A DNA stretch of 11,168 nucleotides from Alphaproteobacteria bacterium (GTDB taxonomy: Bacteria; Pseudomonadota; Alphaproteobacteria; Rickettsiales; SXRF01), in assembly GCA_020050695.1 (NCBI GenBank), contig JAGVKI010000186.1, positions 1 through 11,168 on the forward strand, given 5' to 3'. Within the stretch, counting starts at the first letter, position 1. Each line of letters opens with the position of its first letter. The translations under genes and the position numbers were made by a program. The notes under the pieces are model-generated. The model worked only from the letters and a program-made list of their open reading frames with translations. It had not been told where the DNA came from and did not search any database. Of the stretch, positions 7,277-11,168 are shown one piece after another.

Positions 7277-8671
7277 TCAGGCTCCAGAATTTCTTCCGGA
7301 ATTTCGTATAGTAATTGGTTGTTTATTCATACCCGAAAACGCGTTTCCAGCAAGCGCTTTTGCAGGTGTGAAACGGATCTTACAGGTAGTGTGGCGGTAA
7401 TCAGGATGCCGGTAATTGATATGGGGAACGCAGACCAATTCTTCAAGATCCCACAAAACAGGTAAGACATTCAGCACCTGCCGCTCAGGAAGCCAGGGCA
7501 GGTGAGGGCGCAAGTTCTTGATTATCCTTGCGCCTGCTGCGCCCAGCATGCTGATTTGCAGCGGCTGCGCATGGTTGTGCGATAGCTCAAAACGCCCATC
7601 CCACAAAACAGGCTGATGGGGAATTAGCAGAATAGGTGGCTGGGCAGCGCGCGGTTCGCGGCAGATAAGCACTATGTCAGCGGTAACGGGAACAAACTGC
7701 AAACCTGCAAGGGTGCGTTTCTGAAGAGGCGTTTTGCTAAGCAACTGGGAATGCAGTAACTCAAGCTTACCGCTGCGAATGGCATATTCCTGCCCGGCAA
7801 TGGTTTGCACAAGGCCTGAAAGCAGGCGCAGCCTATATTCAGGTGCAAGCTGGCTAAAGGCGCAAAGGGCAAGCGTTGCATAGCCTTCGGGGAAGACATG
7901 CATGCATTTAGTTGCGCAACTTGCCTGGGCTTTTTCCATATGGCTGCGAATCACCCCAAAGCGCATTGCGAGGCTTGAAGCCGTCCCAGGCAAATCAGTT
8001 GGATAACTGACGCCAGAAAGATTGCGGCGAATGACATTGCGTGTGTAGTACGTACTTTGGTTGCTTGGGTCTTCTACCCATGGGGTATCGGAGTCGGTCA
8101 AGGTTGCTTGCAGCCGTGCTTTGGCAATAGCGAGCAGCGGGCGCAGCAGGCGAAGGCTTGGGTAATAGGTGATGGCAGGCATGCAGGCCAGTCCGCTGAT
8201 ACCGCTGCCGCGTGCTAACCGGAAGAATAAGGTTTCCGCCTGGTCATCCTGATGGTGGGCGGTCATCAGGTGCATGACATGGTTGCGACTGCACCAATCC
8301 GTCAGCAGGTCATAGCGGGCATTGCGCGCCTGCATCTGTACAGCGCTGGAAAGGGCAGGCGTATGCCAGTGCAGCGTATGATGTTCAATGCCGCGCTCTG
8401 TGCAAAGATGTGCAACCTTTTGTGCTTCTGCCGCCGATTCGCTGCGCAGGCCATGATCGACAGTAAGTGCAATGATTCGGCCCTGGCGTGTTTTTGCCCA
8501 TGTATGCGCAAGTTGCACCAGCGCCATGCTGTCAATGCCGCCAGATACGGCGACTGCAATAATGGGACGCTGCTCAAAAGGCGCAAAGCGCGCCATGGAC
8601 ACATCAAATTCCGCAGCGCTGACGGCTAGTGCATCAGGCGTGGCTGGCTGGTTATTGTCCCTTACAGGCAA
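7277..8671 (-). CDS. tilS: tRNA(Ile)-lysidine synthetase
   Basis: TilS attaches lysine to C34 of the CAU-anticodon tRNA-Ile2, an essential ATP-dependent change that makes it read AUA and accept isoleucine. With the start used here the protein is 464 residues. The N-type ATP pyrophosphatase PP-loop is SGGIDS (43-48). It is followed by VDHGLR (71-76), AHHQDDQAET (138-147), RGSGISGL, and EDPSNQSTYYTRN (200-212), all family hallmarks. The C-terminal half is diverged, as is usual for the substrate-binding domains. The start is uncertain. SAAEF and MARFAPFE before the PP-loop look like the conserved alphaproteobacterial N terminus, so the internal ATG at that MAR is too late. No earlier in-frame ATG exists. 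TTG at 8671 has AGGA 11 bases upstream; GTG at 8695 or TTG at 8704 are alternatives. The gene overlaps the end of cpoB by 20 bases. Confidence 0.93.
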   Translation of the reverse strand: MPVRDNNQPATPDALAVSAAEFDVSMARFAPFEQRPIIAVAVSGGIDSMALVQLAHTWAKTRQGRIIALTVDHGLRSESAAEAQKVAHLCTERGIEHHTLHWHTPALSSAVQMQARNARYDLLTDWCSRNHVMHLMTAHHQDDQAETLFFRLARGSGISGLACMPAITYYPSLRLLRPLLAIAKARLQATLTDSDTPWVEDPSNQSTYYTRNVIRRNLSGVSYPTDLPGTASSLAMRFGVIRSHMEKAQASCATKCMHVFPEGYATLALCAFSQLAPEYRLRLLSGLVQTIAGQEYAIRSGKLELLHSQLLSKTPLQKRTLAGLQFVPVTADIVLICREPRAAQPPILLIPHQPVLWDGRFELSHNHAQPLQISMLGAAGARIIKNLRPHLPWLPERQVLNVLPVLWDLEELVCVPHINYRHPDYRHTTCKIRFTPAKALAGNAFSGMNKQPITIRNSGRNSGA

Positions 8672-9554
8672 TGCGTTTTTGTTCCTGGGTAGCACGTGTG
8701 GCAATGTTCTTGGAGGATTTCATGAACTTGGTTGCCAACTGCTCAAGCACTACGCAGGCTTCCTTATCACGCTTCAGGGCGCTAAGTGACATGGCCAGCT
8801 TCAGCAGGTTGTCGGCAGCCTTGGGGCCGTCGGGAAGGGCTTCAAAGCCCTGGCGAAACATGTCGGCGGACTTAACATAGTCACGGCGTATATAATGGGT
8901 TTCGCCCTGCCAGTAAAAGGCATTACCTACCAGCGGGTCCTTGGGGTATTTCTGGGTGAATTCAGCAAAGGCATCGGCTGCTTCTTTGTACTTGGTCTGG
9001 TTCAGCAGGCGGAAGGCGTAATTATAATATTCACGCGGGGTAGAAAAATCACCCGCGTTGCTTTTTGCTTCGCTGCTAGCGGCGTCGGTGCTGGCAGGTT
9101 CAGTGCTATCCATGCTTTGGCCAGCATCACTGGCAGTGCCTTCGGTTGTAGCGGGCGTAGCAGGCGCGGCTGCGGCTGGCTGTTTATGTAAATCGTTGAA
9201 GCGCATTTCAATATCGCGCTGCATCTTTTCCATATTTTCATTCAGGCGACGTACCTGGAAATCATTTTCTTCGGTTTTGCCACGCAGGTTGCGCAGTTCA
9301 TCTTCAATCGTGCTGATGCGCACTTCCAGCTGGGCATCGCCGGTGCCGCCGCCGCTGGCATCAGGGGTGACTTCGCCGCGTGACAGCTGGCGCTGGATAA
9401 TCTGCAGGTCGCGCTCTAAGCGTTCCATGCGTTGATTGGCCTGGGCAGACTGGGCCTGGGCGCCAGAGGTGCAAAGGGCAGTAGAGATCATGAGTATGGA
9501 TAAAGCCTTAAGCGTGCGGCTATGAAACGGGCGGGGAAGTGCGGTTTTAATCAT
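8652..9554 (-). CDS. cpoB: Cell division coordinator CpoB (YbgF)
   Basis: CpoB is the periplasmic partner of the Tol-Pal system; in E. coli it binds TolA and coordinates outer-membrane constriction with septal peptidoglycan synthesis by PBP1B. This 300-residue protein has a signal peptide with a basic start and hydrophobic core, ending near residue 34 at AQA. Heptad-like coiled-coil segments follow (about 40-60 and 75-122), the usual trimerising region. A flexible Ala/Pro/Thr/Ser linker (about 125-168) leads to a C-terminal TPR-like domain (about 172-295), where YYNYAFRLL, GNAFYWQGETHY and AADNLLKLAMSL mark three successive repeats. The ATG has AGG five bases upstream. It is the first gene after the pal terminator and has its own candidate promoter at 9588-9616, so it probably heads the run down to thiD. 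Confidence 0.95.
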   Translation of the reverse strand: MIKTALPRPFHSRTLKALSILMISTALCTSGAQAQSAQANQRMERLERDLQIIQRQLSRGEVTPDASGGGTGDAQLEVRISTIEDELRNLRGKTEENDFQVRRLNENMEKMQRDIEMRFNDLHKQPAAAAPATPATTEGTASDAGQSMDSTEPASTDAASSEAKSNAGDFSTPREYYNYAFRLLNQTKYKEAADAFAEFTQKYPKDPLVGNAFYWQGETHYIRRDYVKSADMFRQGFEALPDGPKAADNLLKLAMSLSALKRDKEACVVLEQLATKFMKSSKNIATRATQEQKRIACKGQ

Positions 9555-9587
9555 ATCGGCCTAGGTGAAGAGGTGAAACATTTCGAT

Positions 9588-9616
9588 ATAATAATGGATT
9601 ACGCAGAAAATTCCAA
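9588..9616 (-). promoter_or_regulatory. Candidate sigma-70-type promoter of the cpoB-tilS-ftsH-glmM-thiD run
   Basis: On the minus strand a -35 element TTGGAA (complement of 9611-9616, four of six consensus bases) is separated by exactly 17 bases from a -10 element TATTAT (complement of 9588-9593, five of six). Transcription would start near 9581, about 27 bases before the cpoB ATG. Its position directly downstream of the pal terminator supports a real promoter. Confidence 0.6.
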
Positions 9617-9641
9617 AGGATTCTTACGTAAATGCAGCCCT

Positions 9642-9685
9642 GAAAACAATTCGCCCCGCCGGGAAGCCCAGGCGGGGCGATATTG
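9642..9685 (-). terminator. Rho-independent terminator after pal
   Basis: A perfect 10-bp inverted repeat pairs TCGCCCCGCC (9651-9660) with GGCGGGGCGA (9671-9680). The apparent loop pairs further (GGG 9661-9663 with CCC 9667-9669), and CAAT (9647-9650) pairs with ATTG (9682-9685) across one bulged base. Read on the minus strand the stem is followed by TTTTC (9646-9642). The very stable stem and T-run downstream of the pal stop mark the end of the pal transcript. The T-run is short, so some read-through is possible. Confidence 0.82.
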
Positions 9686-9704
9686 CTTAAACGCTTTAAG
9701 CGTT
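9685..9704. repeat. Overlapping palindromes just after the pal stop
   Basis: GCTTAAA (9685-9691) and TTTAAGC (9695-9701) form a perfect 7-bp inverted repeat around CGC. The same bases also form a second perfect palindrome, AACGCTT (9690-9696) with AAGCGTT (9698-9704), around one T. The two pairings are mutually exclusive in RNA. The element sits between the pal stop codon (9707-9709) and the terminator stem. It could be a 3' stability element or a protein site; function is unknown. Confidence 0.5.
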
Positions 9705-9706
9705 AA

Positions 9707-10186
9707 TTACTTCGCGGTAACAACCGTTACGCCACGACGGTTCTGGCCAAAAGCCGACTCGTCGCTGCCGATAACAGCTGGGCGTTCTTTGCCGTAGCTG
9801 ATGGTCGAAATGCGCTTGGAAGAAACGCCCAGGCCAGCCAGGTATTTCTTGGTAGCGGTAGCACGGCGTTCACCCAGTGCAATGTTGTATTCGCGGGTAC
9901 CGCGTTCATCGCAATGACCTTCAACGGTCACGTTAACGTCAGGGTACTGCTTCAGCCAAGCTGCCTGGCGCTGCAGGGTGCTCTGGCCTTCGGAAGAAAG
10001 GGTGCTGCTGTCGTAAGCGAAGAATACGCGGTCACCTACGTTCTGGCTCAGGTCTTCCTGGGTGCCTGGCGTAGCCGGGCCCATGCCGCCTTTACCGTCA
10101 GCACCGCCGGAGCCAGTACCGTTTTCGCAAGCTGCGAGGAGGAAGAGAGCTGAAACTACAGCAATCGATTTAGCAAAAAGATTCAT
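9707..10186 (-). CDS. pal: Peptidoglycan-associated lipoprotein Pal
   Basis: Pal is an outer-membrane lipoprotein that binds peptidoglycan and TolB, holding the outer membrane to the wall and moving to the division site. The 159-residue product has a signal peptide ending in the lipobox LLAAC, with the acylated cysteine at residue 20. A Gly-rich tether (about 21-45) precedes an OmpA-like domain (about 50-159). The peptidoglycan-binding core reads VEGHCDERGTREYN and then LGERRA (88-109); Asp93 and the second Arg of ERR (Arg108) match the diaminopimelate-binding pair of the family. Cys92 replaces the Ala seen in E. coli at this place. A strong AGGAG (complement of 10194-10198) lies seven bases before the ATG, in keeping with high expression. 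A terminator follows at 9642-9685. A 212-base gap with an inverted repeat separates it from tolB. Confidence 0.98.
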   Translation of the reverse strand: MNLFAKSIAVVSALFLLAACENGTGSGGADGKGGMGPATPGTQEDLSQNVGDRVFFAYDSSTLSSEGQSTLQRQAAWLKQYPDVNVTVEGHCDERGTREYNIALGERRATATKKYLAGLGVSSKRISTISYGKERPAVIGSDESAFGQNRRGVTVVTAK

Positions 10187-10262
10187 GGGATAACTCCTAA
10201 AAAAGCCGATTTTTATATTTTATGCATTGCCAATTTATTGAAGGCCACTCGCTCGCGTAATC

Positions 10263-10284
10263 TTGACATGGTATTATATGTCAA
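10263..10284. promoter_or_regulatory. Inverted repeat TTGACAT-N8-ATGTCAA with embedded TATAAT, upstream of pal
   Basis: TTGACAT (10263-10269) and ATGTCAA (10278-10284) are perfect 7-bp inverted half-sites eight bases apart, 22 bases in all. On the minus strand a perfect TATAAT (complement of 10273-10278) lies inside the repeat, and each half-site contains TTGACA. The TATAAT could be the -10 of a pal promoter with an RNA leader of roughly 80 bases; the best -35 for it, TTGCTC, is 20 bases away, which is long. The symmetry and helical spacing suggest an operator for a dimeric regulator. An RNA hairpin is possible but its stem is AT-rich and has no T-run. Confidence 0.4.
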
Positions 10285-10398
10285 CCACTTACGCATATGA
10301 GCAAGCCACACTAAATGGTTTGACTACATGAATTACCGTAATCTGGCTATAAATCAATCGCTACTTGCCAGCCTATGCTAGAAATACACTGCCTTGTG

Positions 10399-11168
10399 TT
10401 ATAACGGCAACAGTGGCGACCAGGCCGGATCGGATGCGTCCATGGGGGTTAAAGCCTCACGGAGGTTGTAACCGGTCACGTCCACGGTATAGACGCGCAC
10501 ATGTCCGCCCCTGCCAGCGCTGTTAGGGAACTGGCGGTGGAAGGTGATTACGCGGCCATTAGGCGACCAGCTTGGGCCCTCATCCAGGTAGCTTTCGGTA
10601 AGGGTGCGTTCGCCGCTGCCATCGGGGCGCATGACGCCAATATAGAAGCGTCCGCCGACCATTTTAGTAAAGGCGACCAGATCGCCGCGCGGGGACCAGA
10701 CGGGGGTACCGTAACGGCCATTGCCAAAGCTGATACGCTTCACATTGCTGCCATCCGCATTCATAATATACAGCTGCTGTGAGCCGCCGCGGTCAGAGTT
10801 GAAAACGATCTGCGAACCGTCCGGCGAGAAGCTAGGGGAGGTATCAATCGTACCGCCGCCGGTAGTCAGGCGGATAAGCTGGCGTGAACGCAGGTCCATT
10901 TTATAGATCCAGGTGCTGCCGCCTTGAGCAATCGACATGACGACGGAGTTGCCGTCCGCTGAGAAGCGAGGCGCAAATGACATACCTTCAAAGCTGCCAA
11001 GGGATTCTTCGCGGCCAGTCTGCAGGTCGCGCAGGAATACACGTGGTTCCTTGCCTGCGTAGGACATATACAGGATCTGCTGGGAACTTGGCGAGAAGCG
11101 CGGGGTCAGCACAAGGCTTTTGCCATCGCTTAAGTATTTATGGTTCTCACCGTCCTGGTCCATGATGG
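10399..11168 (-). CDS. tolB: Tol-Pal system protein TolB, C-terminal part (5' end outside window)
   Basis: TolB is the periplasmic beta-propeller that binds Pal and TolA and is needed for outer-membrane integrity. About 256 residues are in the window; the frame stays open through the right edge, so the N-terminal domain and signal peptide are missing. The visible part begins with IMDQDGEN and shows six successive propeller-blade motifs: [43 protein letters not shown] and DPAWSPLLP. This is the classic TolB WD40-like (PD40) repeat pattern. The C terminus PAWSPLLPL followed by TAA fits the family end. The ATG at 11163 is an internal methionine, not the start. Pal follows downstream on the same strand after 212 bases, the usual tolB-pal order but with a larger gap than is common. 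Confidence 0.97.
   Translation of the reverse strand, partial: IMDQDGENHKYLSDGKSLVLTPRFSPSSQQILYMSYAGKEPRVFLRDLQTGREESLGSFEGMSFAPRFSADGNSVVMSIAQGGSTWIYKMDLRSRQLIRLTTGGGTIDTSPSFSPDGSQIVFNSDRGGSQQLYIMNADGSNVKRISFGNGRYGTPVWSPRGDLVAFTKMVGGRFYIGVMRPDGSGERTLTESYLDEGPSWSPNGRVITFHRQFPNSAGRGGHVRVYTVDVTGYNLREALTPMDASDPAWSPLLPL

Noticed and set aside
9687..9706. Clustered TTAA motifs resembling CtrA half-sites
   Set aside because: The CtrA consensus is TTAA-N7-TTAA. The spacings here are 5, 3 and 12 bases, and the motifs are explained by the overlapping palindromes.
1..11168. Search for tRNA or rRNA genes, CRISPR repeats, insertion sequences, toxin-antitoxin pairs or a defence island
   Set aside because: No cloverleaf-like sequence, regularly spaced repeats, transposase or integrase motifs or small paired ORFs were seen. 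Nearly all of the window is accounted for by conserved housekeeping genes.

Overview
The window looks like core chromosome of a free-living or at least prototrophic alphaproteobacterium with moderate GC content. The evidence is the gene content and order: the 3' end of rpsI followed by argC on the + strand, and a minus-strand block tolB - pal - cpoB (ybgF) - tilS - ftsH - glmM - thiD of the kind common in Alphaproteobacteria. I cannot assign a genus from the sequence. No tRNA, rRNA, CRISPR array, insertion sequence, integrase or attachment site is visible.

Layout. The + strand holds positions 1-3088: the last nine codons of rpsI and its intrinsic terminator; argC (arginine biosynthesis); a gamma-class carbonic anhydrase-like hexapeptide-repeat protein eight bases downstream; then, after a 91-base gap, a 419-residue protein that I do not recognise. 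The unknown protein has glycine/alanine-rich hydrophobic segments and no signal peptide. The minus strand holds 3106-11168, read right to left: tolB (its 5' end lies outside the window), a 212-base gap with a striking inverted repeat, pal with a strong terminator, then a run of five tightly packed genes with its own well-formed promoter: cpoB, tilS, ftsH, glmM, thiD. The two strands converge at about 3088-3106 with only 17 bases between stop codons.

How the genes work together. TolB, Pal and CpoB belong to the Tol-Pal envelope system, which couples outer-membrane constriction to septal peptidoglycan synthesis; Pal is the lipoprotein anchor, TolB its periplasmic partner and CpoB the coiled-coil/TPR coordinator. 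TilS (lysidine in tRNA-Ile2), FtsH (membrane AAA+ protease), GlmM (glucosamine-1-phosphate for UDP-GlcNAc, peptidoglycan and LPS) and ThiD (thiamine pyrimidine phosphorylation) form a housekeeping operon with overlapping or nearly touching ends. The cpoB promoter and the terminator after pal suggest that the cluster is split into at least two transcription units.

The unusual parts are the unrecognised gene at 1829-3088, the perfect inverted repeat at 10263-10284 overlapping a TATAAT box upstream of pal, the nested hairpins between pal and cpoB, and the non-ATG starts of ftsH (GTG) and probably tilS (TTG). No convincing novel multi-gene system is present; the rest of the window is conserved housekeeping sequence.
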